From positions 1-18,357 of the forward strand of contig JAIOQF010000213.1 of assembly GCA_021413535.1 (NCBI GenBank): a DNA stretch of 18,357 bases. The letters run 5' to 3'. A program made the position numbers and the translations under genes. Below are positions 1 through 6,792 of the stretch, piece after piece (the first letter of the stretch is position 1; the number at the start of each line of letters is the position of its first letter). The stretch is from Verrucomicrobiota bacterium (GTDB taxonomy: Bacteria > Verrucomicrobiota > Verrucomicrobiia > Verrucomicrobiales > Verrucomicrobiaceae). The notes beneath the pieces are model-generated. The model was given only the letters and a program-made list of their open reading frames with translations, made no database searches and was not told where the DNA came from.

Positions 1-1
1 A

Positions 2-97
2 ATGCGCACCATGCGGGAGGATGGGATTCGCAAGGTGCTTTCAGGCATGACCACTGCGGATGAGGTCATCGAAGCGACCATGTCCGATGTGAACTGA
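2..97 (+). CDS. GspE/PilB-type secretion ATPase, C-terminal end only (partial)
   Basis: The window opens inside a reading frame that stops with TGA at 95-97. The 31 visible residues include MREDGIRKVLSG followed by TTADEVIEAT. This matches the end of GspE/PilB AAA+ ATPases, where a 'LREDG..K...G.TT.EEV' stretch closes the protein; the complete paralogue just downstream ends the same way (LREDGLRNIYEGDTT, then IEEVLKYT). The ATG at position 2 is internal, not a start. The gene is followed after 37 nt by a second ATPase of the same family, so two assembly ATPases lie in tandem. The catalytic core is outside the window, so whether it served a type II secretion or type IV pilus machine cannot be told. 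Confidence 0.75.
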   Translation: MRTMREDGIRKVLSGMTTADEVIEATMSDVN

Positions 98-134
98 CCC
101 GGAATAATTGATTCAACCATTTTTCTAAACTCTC

Positions 135-1811
135 ATGCAAGCACAGACCGTCGTGGACATGCTCAAGAACCGCAACCTGGTGAACAACAGCCAGGCGGAA
201 GACATCATGCACGACGCGCAGACGGCGGGCAAAAGCATCCAGGAGATCGTGGTGGAGTATGGCCTGTTCCGGGGGCAGGACGAATTTTGGGGTGCGGTGG
301 CGGACGAGATCGGCGCGGAGTATTTTGATCTCTCTGTATTCGAACCAGCTCCGGGATTGCTGCTGCAAGTGCCGGCGGGCATGGCGCGTTTGTATGGTGC
401 TTTTCCGGTGCAGATTACCCCGGAAGGGTTGCATGTGGCGTTGATGGATCCGCTCAATCCACAAGCGGTGGAAGATTTGCGATTTGGTCTGGGCATGAAC
501 ATCATTCCAGTGGTGGCCCGCGAGGAACAGGTGCAGGCACTGCTTGATCAGCATTACGGCACTGGCATCGAGAGCATCGAAGACATTCTTACTCAGCTGG
601 GTGTGTCCGGTTCATCAGGGGTCGGTGATGCGAAAGGGCTGGAAGCCGAGGCCAACAGCGCGCCGATCGTGCGGTTTGTGGACATCGTTTTGCGACAGGC
701 CATCAAGGAGAAGGCTAGTGACATTCATTTTGAGCCTTTTGAGCACGAGTTCAAAATCCGATACCGGGTGGATGGTTCGCTTTATGAAATGGCGCCGCCG
801 CCGGTGCATCTTTCCAACTCCGTCATCTCCCGCGTGAAAGTGATGGCGAACATGAACATCGCAGAACGCCGCCTCCCGCAAGACGGTCGCATCATGACCG
901 TGGTGGACAATCGCCCGGTGGACATGCGCGTATCTTCCTTGCCGACGCAATACGGCGAAAGCGTGGTGCTGCGCGTGCTCGACCGATCTTCGATCAATCT
1001 CTCGCTCAACGGGCTTGGGCTGCCGAAATATCTTTTTGATTACATTCAGGACACGATTCACAAGCCGAACGGCATTTTCATTGTGACCGGCCCCACCGGA
1101 GCGGGCAAGACGACGACGCTCTATGCGGCGCTGAAGGAGATTAATACGATCGATGCCAAGCTGCTCACGGCCGAGGATCCAGTGGAATATGAGATCGACG
1201 GCATCATGCAGGTGCCCGTGAACGAAGCCGTCGGACTTACCTTCGCCCGTGCGTTGCGGGCTTTCCTGCGGCAGGATCCTGATCGCATCATGGTGGGAGA
1301 AATGCGCGATAAAGAGACGGCGCAGATCGCGATTCAAGCCTCGCTGACGGGGCATCTGGTTTTGAGCACGCTGCACACCAATGATTCCGCAGGTGCGGTC
1401 ACTCGTTTGATCGACATGGGTGTCGAGCCCTTTTTAGTGGCCGCTACCTTGGAAGGTGTGCTCGCCCAGCGATTGTTGCGCACCATCTGCAAGGAGTGCC
1501 GCACGCCCTATGATCCAAGTCCGGTGGTGCTGAGCCAGCTGGGGCTGATGCCCAGCGACATCGGGAAAAAGAAATTTTACACGGGCAGTGGCTGTGCCAG
1601 TTGCGCGAACTCCGGATATAAAGGACGGCGGGGCATTTATGAACTGCTTGACATCACCGACCCCATCCGGGAGCATATTACACAGAAAGCACCCACGCTG
1701 GTTGTCCGGCAGAAGGCGATCGAGCTGGGCATGATCACGCTGAGAGAAGACGGGCTGCGCAATATTTACGAAGGGGACACGACCATCGAAGAAGTCCTGA
1801 AATACACCTAA
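135..1811 (+). CDS. gspE: GspE/PilB family type II secretion / type IV pilus assembly ATPase
   Basis: This is a complete 558-residue AAA+ ATPase that powers pseudopilus or pilus assembly from the cytoplasmic face of the inner membrane, with GspF as its membrane partner. Residues about 1-142 form the N-terminal MshEN/GspE-N region. The catalytic part shows a Walker A loop GPTGAGKTT (319-327), an Asp box AEDPVEYE (346-353), a Walker B region with DPDRIMVGEMRD (381-392) and a His box TGHLVLSTLHTND (405-417). Four cysteines, C452, C455, C487 and C490, form the zinc-binding CxxC pair typical of GspE/PilB and absent from PilT, which argues for an assembly rather than a retraction motor. Length is normal. 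The start at 135 lacks a Shine-Dalgarno sequence but gives the expected N-terminus. The gene lies 37 nt after another ATPase of the family and 118 nt before gspF. GspE and PilB cannot be separated from sequence alone; the GspG-like pilin downstream favours GspE. Confidence 0.93.
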   Translation: MQAQTVVDMLKNRNLVNNSQAEDIMHDAQTAGKSIQEIVVEYGLFRGQDEFWGAVADEIGAEYFDLSVFEPAPGLLLQVPAGMARLYGAFPVQITPEGLHVALMDPLNPQAVEDLRFGLGMNIIPVVAREEQVQALLDQHYGTGIESIEDILTQLGVSGSSGVGDAKGLEAEANSAPIVRFVDIVLRQAIKEKASDIHFEPFEHEFKIRYRVDGSLYEMAPPPVHLSNSVISRVKVMANMNIAERRLPQDGRIMTVVDNRPVDMRVSSLPTQYGESVVLRVLDRSSINLSLNGLGLPKYLFDYIQDTIHKPNGIFIVTGPTGAGKTTTLYAALKEINTIDAKLLTAEDPVEYEIDGIMQVPVNEAVGLTFARALRAFLRQDPDRIMVGEMRDKETAQIAIQASLTGHLVLSTLHTNDSAGAVTRLIDMGVEPFLVAATLEGVLAQRLLRTICKECRTPYDPSPVVLSQLGLMPSDIGKKKFYTGSGCASCANSGYKGRRGIYELLDITDPIREHITQKAPTLVVRQKAIELGMITLREDGLRNIYEGDTTIEEVLKYT

Positions 1812-1859
1812 CCCCTGAAAATATTTCCAGCCAAAAAACCACGCATTTTCTCTGTGGAC

Positions 1860-1885
1860 AAGCTTCCGGCAAAAACGGTAAGCTT
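1860..1885. repeat. Imperfect inverted repeat between gspE and gspF
   Basis: The arms AAGCTTCCG and CGGTAAGCTT can pair over nine base pairs with one bulged T and a short A-rich loop. It lies in the 118-nt gspE-gspF gap. No T-run follows, so it is not a convincing intrinsic terminator; it could be an mRNA-stability hairpin or chance. Nothing else is recognisable in the gap. Confidence 0.3.
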
Positions 1886-1929
1886 GATCCGAGTTAAACA
1901 AGTTCCGATATACATCACGACTTAGCGCC

Positions 1930-3207
1930 ATGCCCAAATTTCATTATACCGCTCTGGATCAAAATGGTCAGGAAACTGCCGGCGTCGTGGATGCGACCGG
2001 TGAAGCCGATGCCATCGCGCAATTGCGCCGCAATCAACTCTATCCCACGCAGGTGGTGGAAGAGGGGAGAGGCGACACCTCCAAGATCAAGCGGGTGGCG
2101 AAAAACACCTCGGGGAAAGGCAAGACCAAGAGCAGTGGTCGTGCTTCCGGCTCGGTCAAGGTGAAGAGCAAGGTCCTGATGATTTTCACCCGCCAGCTGG
2201 CCACGCTGATTGATTCTGGTTTGCCATTGTTGCGTGGACTTACGGTGCTCGGTCGCCAAGAATCCGATCCAGTGATGAAGAAAACCATCATCACGCTGGC
2301 CGAGTCCGTGCAGACTGGCAGCACGTTTTCTGAAAGCCTGCAGCAGTTTCCGAAAATTTTTAACAAACTCTACGTCAACATGGTAAAAGCCGGCGAGCTG
2401 GGTGGGGTGCTCGAACTCGTGCTCAATCGTCTGGCCGAATACCAGGAAAAGGCCCAGAAGCTGAAGAACAAGATTGTCGCCGCGATGGCCTATCCGATGA
2501 TCGTCATGACCATCGCCGTCGGCATCATGATCTTCCTCATGACCGTGATCGTGCCCAAGTTCGAGAAGATCTTTGAGGACATGCTCGGCACCCGGGATGC
2601 ACTGCCGGATCTTACCAAATTTGTCATCGGCTTCAGCCGCTGGGTTCAGGGCAACCTGATCAGCATTTTTGTCGTGGTTGCGGTGATCATTGTCCTTTGG
2701 CAGATGATTAAGGCCACCGTCGGTGGCCGGCGCATGATCGATTCCACGAAACTGAAGCTGCCGCTCTTCGGCGATGTGCAGCGCAAGAGCGCCATCTCCC
2801 GTTTCGCGCGCACCCTGGGCACGCTGGTGACCAGTGGGGTTCCAATTCTGCAGGCGCTCAACATCACCCGGGAAACTGCCGGCAATGTGATCATCTCCAA
2901 TGCCATCGACAAAGTGCATGACGCCGTCAAGGAGGGGGAGAGCATGGTCACTCCGCTGGACTCCAGCAAAGTCTTCCCGCCCATGGTCATCAGCATGGTG
3001 GATGTCGGCGAGGAAACCGGCCAGCTTGCCGAGATGTTGCTCAAGGTCGCTGATGTCTATGAAGATGAAGTGGACAACTCTGTCACCACGCTGACTTCGA
3101 TGCTGGAGCCGCTCATGATTGTCGTTCTCGCGGTCGTCGTGGGTGTCATTGTGCTCGCGTTGTTCATGCCGCTGATCAAGATCATCGAAGGTCTCAACGA
3201 GAAGTAA
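1930..3207 (+). CDS. gspF: GspF/PilC family inner-membrane platform protein
   Basis: This 425-residue polytopic inner-membrane protein anchors the assembly ATPase and pseudopilus in type II secretion and type IV pilus systems. The N-terminus (MPKFHYTALDQNGQ, then DATGEADAIAQLRRNQLYPTQV) is the usual GspF/PilC opening. Two copies of the T2SSF domain are visible at roughly 84-207 and 288-410, each with the 'FTRQLATLIDSGLPLL' or 'FARTLGTLVTSGVPIL' type start and the 'GE..G.L' turn (AGELGG at 154-159; VGEETGQL at 359-366). Hydrophobic segments at about 185-208, 244-262 and 392-415 give the three expected membrane passes. A basic Lys/Ser/Gly-rich linker (about 52-80) separates the N-terminal part from the first domain. 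It follows gspE by 118 nt and precedes the pilin gene by 25 nt, consistent with one operon. Confidence 0.94.
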   Translation: MPKFHYTALDQNGQETAGVVDATGEADAIAQLRRNQLYPTQVVEEGRGDTSKIKRVAKNTSGKGKTKSSGRASGSVKVKSKVLMIFTRQLATLIDSGLPLLRGLTVLGRQESDPVMKKTIITLAESVQTGSTFSESLQQFPKIFNKLYVNMVKAGELGGVLELVLNRLAEYQEKAQKLKNKIVAAMAYPMIVMTIAVGIMIFLMTVIVPKFEKIFEDMLGTRDALPDLTKFVIGFSRWVQGNLISIFVVVAVIIVLWQMIKATVGGRRMIDSTKLKLPLFGDVQRKSAISRFARTLGTLVTSGVPILQALNITRETAGNVIISNAIDKVHDAVKEGESMVTPLDSSKVFPPMVISMVDVGEETGQLAEMLLKVADVYEDEVDNSVTTLTSMLEPLMIVVLAVVVGVIVLALFMPLIKIIEGLNEK

Positions 3208-3232
3208 TTCCTGGCCCTCAATTCCCAATCAC

Positions 3233-3853
3233 ATGAAATCGCACCACCTTCCGCAAAAGTGGAAACCGCAGCCGCGCGGTTTCACGTTGATTGAACTCCT
3301 GGTTGTCATCGCCATCATCGCCATCCTGGCCGCGCTGACCATGGGGGCCTTCAATATGGCTCAGCAAATCTCGGCGCGGAACCGCACGACCACGATGCTC
3401 ACCGCCATCGCGGGCGCCCTTGAGCAATATAAGGAGAAATTCGGCGAGTATCCCGAAGCGGCCAACCCCGCAAAAATGGGCAGCGGCAGCGGTGCATCCT
3501 GGCGCATTGGCGGGGCCTTGATGCTCTATCAGGCCATCACCGGTGATGGAAACAACGAGTTAAAGCTCGCTTCCGGAGCATCCGCCACCGCTTCGGACGG
3601 CAAGGTTGATTCCGATGAAATCAGCAATTCCATCAAGGGCGATCTCCCCAAGACCATGGTGTTAAAAACTGATGCGGGCTACATGCTCATCGATGGGTTT
3701 GGTCGTCCCTTTCAGTATGAAAAGGGCGGGGCGGCGGATGCCGTGAACACTACCTACGACGTCTGGTCCTGTGCCCAGAAAGAATCTTCTGACCGCTCCC
3801 TTGCCACGAAGAAGGATGAGAAGGCCACCGCAGTGTGGATTAAGAACTGGTAA
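3233..3853 (+). CDS. GspG-like type II secretion pseudopilin (type IV prepilin)
   Basis: This is a 206-residue prepilin. A basic leader of 16 residues ends in RG before FTLIELLVVIAIIAILAAL, the class III signal: cleavage by prepilin peptidase is expected between G16 and F17, leaving Glu (E21) at position +5 of the mature protein as in type IV pilins and pseudopilins. Residues 17-37 form the hydrophobic assembly helix. The segment LEQYKEKFGEYP (63-74) and the later IDGFGRPFQY (153-162) and YDVWSC (175-180) follow the order seen in major pseudopilins of the GspG type (a 'Y..G.YP' helix end, a 'D.WG.P..Y' strand and a 'd..S.G' loop). It is longer than a typical GspG, with an extra Ser/Gly/Ala-rich insert around 82-125. 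It sits behind gspE and gspF, so it is likely the substrate of that machine. Exact pilin subtype is uncertain. Confidence 0.88.
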   Translation: MKSHHLPQKWKPQPRGFTLIELLVVIAIIAILAALTMGAFNMAQQISARNRTTTMLTAIAGALEQYKEKFGEYPEAANPAKMGSGSGASWRIGGALMLYQAITGDGNNELKLASGASATASDGKVDSDEISNSIKGDLPKTMVLKTDAGYMLIDGFGRPFQYEKGGAADAVNTTYDVWSCAQKESSDRSLATKKDEKATAVWIKNW

Positions 3854-3860
3854 TCGTTGC

Positions 3861-4994
3861 ATGCCTGGTCATCGGCCATCGCAGAGTTATCACGGCCGGT
3901 ATCTGGTGGTTGTGCTGTTGCTGGGCTTCAGCCTGATGCCAGTCCGATCTCGCGATTTGGAGCCTCAAGCGGAGGTGGTATTTCAACTCCCGCTGGCACC
4001 GTCCGGAATGACCATGGCGTCCAATGGCGCATTTCTCATTAGCGTCAGCTACGAAGAAAAACCGCAGAACCGCGTTATCTCACTCTCGAAGTCTGGTGAA
4101 TCGACGCCCTTTCCCAACACCAGGGTGAGCCAGGCAGCGCCGGACGAACCGCTCACGCTGGATGCCGTTCGTGGCATGGCCTTGGACAAAAATGGCGTCG
4201 TCTGGATGCTCGACTGCGGCCGGCGCACTGAAGTGCCGCCGAAAATCATTGCCTGGGATGCGGAGCACAAACGCCTCCAACGCGTGTTGAACCTGTCGCA
4301 ACCGGCCTTGCTGCCCGGCTCCAATCTCAATGACATCGCCGTCGACGTTGAACACCAGATTCTGGTGGTGGCAGACTCTGCCAGCGGCGTCGATGCGGCG
4401 CTGGTCATCATCGACCTGGCGACTGGTCTGGGGCGGCGCGTGCTGCAAGGACATCCTTCAGTCGTGCCCGTGAACGGCCTGGATCTGTTGATTGATGGCA
4501 AGAAAATTCAGACCCGGCGGCTGGACGGCACCCTGGCTGATCCCGATGGCGGCGTCCGTCCGGTTGCGCTGGACCGTCGCGGCGAATGGCTTTATTTTGG
4601 TCCGATGAGGTCTCTAAAACTTTACCGCGTCAAGACCGAGCACCTGCGCAACACGGCGCTTTCGTCGGACAAGCTGGCCGGTCTTGTCGAGGAGTATTCC
4701 GCGAAACCACTGTGTTCCAGCATCAGCCTGGACTCGAAGAATAATATTTATGTTTCTGATCTTCCAGGCAAGGCCATCGGACTTATCGCTGCCAGCACCC
4801 GTCAGTATCGCGTGCTGGCTGCTGATCCCCGGTTCTTGTGGCCGGACGGCTTGTGTTTTGGCCCGGACGGTAAACTTTATTTTTTCACCAATCCTCGCAG
4901 CGCCCTGCCCAAGGGCACCAGGCTGCCACCCGAGTCTGCGGTTAATTATCTCTTCAAGCTGCAAACTCCGGCCTCCGGTCGCGTCGGAGATTGA
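3861..4994 (+). CDS. Secreted MRJP/Yellow-like (SMP-30-type) beta-propeller protein
   Basis: From the ATG at 3861 the product is 377 residues. The frame is open farther upstream to 3771, but that part overlaps the pilin gene and is arginine-rich. The 3861 start lies 7 nt after the pilin stop and yields a plausible signal peptide (basic MPGHRPSQSYHGR, then YLVVVLLLGFSLMPVRS), so export is likely. The rest reads as repeated propeller blades: GMALDKNGVVWMLDCG (105-120), LNDIAVDVEHQILVVADS (156-173), GVRPVALDRRGEWLYFGPM (231-249) then SLKLYRV, and LCFGPDGKLYFF near the end. This blade order resembles bacterial members of the major royal jelly protein/Yellow family, related to NHL and SMP-30 proteins. 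Catalysis and ligand are unknown. It may be co-transcribed with the secretion genes, but nothing shows that it is a substrate. Confidence 0.78.
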   Translation: MPGHRPSQSYHGRYLVVVLLLGFSLMPVRSRDLEPQAEVVFQLPLAPSGMTMASNGAFLISVSYEEKPQNRVISLSKSGESTPFPNTRVSQAAPDEPLTLDAVRGMALDKNGVVWMLDCGRRTEVPPKIIAWDAEHKRLQRVLNLSQPALLPGSNLNDIAVDVEHQILVVADSASGVDAALVIIDLATGLGRRVLQGHPSVVPVNGLDLLIDGKKIQTRRLDGTLADPDGGVRPVALDRRGEWLYFGPMRSLKLYRVKTEHLRNTALSSDKLAGLVEEYSAKPLCSSISLDSKNNIYVSDLPGKAIGLIAASTRQYRVLAADPRFLWPDGLCFGPDGKLYFFTNPRSALPKGTRLPPESAVNYLFKLQTPASGRVGD

Positions 4995-5015
4995 AATACC
5001 GTTTGAGAAATTCCG

Positions 5016-5044
5016 GCAGCAGCGCATGTTGCGAACCCTGCTGC
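5016..5044. repeat. Stem-loop just upstream of the tRNA-Leu gene
   Basis: GCAGCAG (5016-5022) and CTGCTGC (5038-5044) are perfectly complementary. Inside them CGCA/TGCG form a second short stem around a TGT loop, leaving AACC as a bulge. It lies between the propeller gene stop and the tRNA. No T-run follows, so calling it a terminator is weak; it could be a processing or stability hairpin. Confidence 0.35.
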
Positions 5045-5052
5045 AAGAAAAT

Positions 5053-5137
5053 GCTCACGTGGCGGAATTGGTAGACGCGTAGGATTCAGGATCCTATGGG
5101 GAGACCTGTGGAGGTTCGAGTCCTCTCGTGAGCACCA
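5053..5137 (+). tRNA. tRNA-Leu (anticodon CAG)
   Basis: All arms of a class II tRNA can be drawn. The acceptor stem is GCTCACG (5053-5059) with CGTGAGC (5127-5133), discriminator A5134 and an encoded CCA (5135-5137). The D-arm region contains GGTAGACGC. The anticodon stem TAGGA/TCCTA encloses the loop TTCAGGA, whose middle triplet CAG reads CUG leucine codons. A long variable arm follows, as expected for tRNA-Leu. The T stem GGAGG/CCTCT, with one G-T pair, carries the loop TTCGAGT. It stands alone, with ubiE starting 16 nt after the CCA. Confidence 0.96.
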
Positions 5138-5153
5138 TTCCCAGCGTGCGAAC

Positions 5154-5858
5154 ATGGAGCCGAGTGATGTGAAATTAGGGCAGGATGCGGACTTCGTGCG
5201 CGGTGCGTTCGGGAAAATTGCTCCCCGCTATGTGCTGACCAACCATGTGCTCAGCCTTGGGATCGATGTGTTGTGGAGAAACAAGACCGCGCGGAAAGTG
5301 GCGGAGTTGAAGCCCCGCCGGGTGCTGGATCTAGCCACGGGCAGCGGCGATCTCGCGGCAGCGGTGCAGCGCAAATGTCCGGATGCCCTAGTGCTCGGTG
5401 CCGATTTTTCCCCGCCCATGTTGCAACAGGCGCGCGGACTCGGCTTGAAAAATCTCATGGTGGCCGACGCCATGAATCTACCGGTGGTGGACGGCGCGGT
5501 TGACGTGGTCACCGTGGCCTTCGGCCTGCGGAACATGGCTTCCTGGCCGGAGGCTCTGCGCGAAATGGCGCGAGTGCTTCGGCCCGGCGGGTCGTTGTTC
5601 GTGTTGGATTTTTCCCTGCCCACGCAGCCGCTCTTGCGTTGGGGGCACTTGTTTTATCTGCGCCGGATCATGCCATGGATCGCCGGGATGCTTACCGGCG
5701 AGAGCGCTGCCTATCGTTATCTTTGCTCGTCCATCGAGAAATTTCCGGCGGGTGAGTCGATGTGCACTTTGATCAGGGCCAATGGATTTGCCACGGCGCA
5801 AACAGAGCCGCTGAGCTTTGGTATCGCTTCACTCTATATGGCGACCAAGGCTGGATAA
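5154..5858 (+). CDS. ubiE: Demethylmenaquinone (ubiquinone/menaquinone) C-methyltransferase UbiE/MenG
   Basis: This 234-residue class I SAM-dependent methyltransferase performs the C-methylation step that makes menaquinone from demethylmenaquinone (and the matching ubiquinone step where present). The SAM-binding motif I is VLDLATGSGDLA (58-69), followed by the acidic motif II region GADFSPPML (82-90). The family signature FGLRNM (123-128) is intact, as are VLRPGG (141-146) and the second signature around YRYLCSSIEKFP (188-199). An N-terminal 'F..IA.RY...N...S.G.D..WR' helix is also typical. Length is normal. It starts 16 nt after tRNA-Leu without a Shine-Dalgarno sequence and converges on ispE with one base between the stop codons. 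Menaquinone as the real product is an inference from the likely phylum. Confidence 0.93.
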   Translation: MEPSDVKLGQDADFVRGAFGKIAPRYVLTNHVLSLGIDVLWRNKTARKVAELKPRRVLDLATGSGDLAAAVQRKCPDALVLGADFSPPMLQQARGLGLKNLMVADAMNLPVVDGAVDVVTVAFGLRNMASWPEALREMARVLRPGGSLFVLDFSLPTQPLLRWGHLFYLRRIMPWIAGMLTGESAAYRYLCSSIEKFPAGESMCTLIRANGFATAQTEPLSFGIASLYMATKAG

Positions 5859-5859
5859 T

Positions 5860-6598
5860 TTACAGAGTCTGGGCAATGCGAATCCAAGTGCTGGCACCAC
5901 ACCAAACTTGAGCGCGTTCCGCCAGGGCTGCCGCTGCCGCTCCACTCTGAGTGACGGCGAACATGGTGGAGCCGGACCCTGACATCAGCGCGGCTCGGGT
6001 CTCGGGCTGATCCAGCAGCCACATTTTCAGCGCGGCCAGCATGGCCCATTTTTCAAAGACGGGCCGCTCTAGATCGTTCACCATCGTGCCCCATGCGCAG
6101 AGTTGCGGAGCGTAAAGCACGCCGCGCAGTTACGGGCTGCACGGCCTCGCCCCGGCCGCTGGCGTCACAGGTCCTTTCTTGTAGAAAAAATGGCACATCG
6201 GATCCCAGTCCCGCCGCCAGTTCATCAAGTGCATGGGCCGGGAGAAAATGGTCGCACGCTTCATTCAATCCCCGGAGCACCGCGGCGGCATCACTGCTTC
6301 CGCCGCCCAGTCCCGCACCGTGGGGGATGTTTTTTTGCAAATCAAGGTTCCAACCCCGCCGGATTCCTGTCTTTTCTTCAAAGGCGCGCAAGGCCCGCAG
6401 TGCCAGATTCGACTCATCTGTCGGCACTGTGGAATCTGAGCAGGTTAGTTTGACTTTTCCGTCCAACCGAGGTTCCAAGCGCACCTCGTCAGCCACCGAA
6501 ATGGGACATAGTCGCGTCTCCAGATCGTGAAAACCATCGTCCCGCCGTCTCAAAATGCGGAGGTGGAGGTTAATTTTAGCCGGGGCGGTCAGGATCAT
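5860..6598 (-). pseudogene. ispE: 4-diphosphocytidyl-2-C-methyl-D-erythritol kinase (IspE), disrupted by a frameshifting internal deletion
   Basis: IspE phosphorylates CDP-methylerythritol in the MEP isoprenoid pathway. Reading leftward from the ATG at 6596-6598, residues 1-156 are a good GHMP kinase N-domain: PAKINLHL at the start, DDGFHDLETR, the ATP loop IPHGAGLGGGSSDAA (91-105) and GSDVPFFL with the expected aspartate. After VQPV (codon ending at 6131) the frame loses similarity and ends at a stop about 25 codons later. The C-terminal GHMP domain resumes in another frame from about 6123 (GVLYAPQLCAWG, VNDLERPVFEK, GSGSTMFAV) and ends at TAA 5860-5862. Compared with E. coli IspE about 28 residues between the halves are missing, including the 'PGVSIPT' strand region, and the join is out of frame. 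Either the gene is dead or the assembly has lost some 80-90 bases here. The N-terminal fragment alone would not be a functional kinase. Confidence 0.82.
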
Positions 6599-6792
6599 GG
6601 CAGGGCGGAATATCGTCCGGGAGAGGGCAGGTCAAGGCTCGAAAGGCTCAATCTGGCCGTTTTTTTAAGAAAAACAGCGAATAGACACGCAAAAAACTTG
6701 TCAAGAGGGTCGCATCTTTATTAGGGTGGCTAATATCCAGAACTCCGCAACCCCTGGCGGTGCTTTGAAAGACTGCTCAATTTTTCCATACT
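6599..6792. other. Divergent intergenic region between ispE and the metallopeptidase gene
   Basis: These 194 bases separate two divergent genes and must hold start signals for both. An A/T tract with an inverted repeat, GTTTTT...AAAAAC (6659-6675), is visible. A TTGTCA (6698-6703) could serve as a -35 element, and TAATAT (6731-6736) resembles a -10 element, but the two are spaced too far apart to form one promoter. No Shine-Dalgarno sequence precedes the ATG at 6793. No small gene is supported. Confidence 0.3.

Noticed and set aside
1860..1885. Intrinsic terminator between gspE and gspF
   Set aside because: The hairpin has a bulge and is followed by GATCCGAG rather than a T-run; the genes look co-transcribed.
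1915..3228. A 437-codon open frame antisense to gspF
   Set aside because: It mirrors the gspF gene exactly, and its product is full of H, D, R and Q as expected when a hydrophobic coding sequence is read backward. gspF has domains and membrane segments; this has none.
3771..3860. Upstream extension of the propeller gene to the ATG at 3771
   Set aside because: It overlaps the pilin coding region by over 80 bases and puts an arginine-rich stretch ahead of the signal peptide; the ATG at 3861 is better.
5860..6598. Two separate adjacent genes instead of one broken ispE
   Set aside because: The two frames encode the N- and C-terminal halves of one GHMP kinase in the right order, so one damaged gene is the simpler reading.
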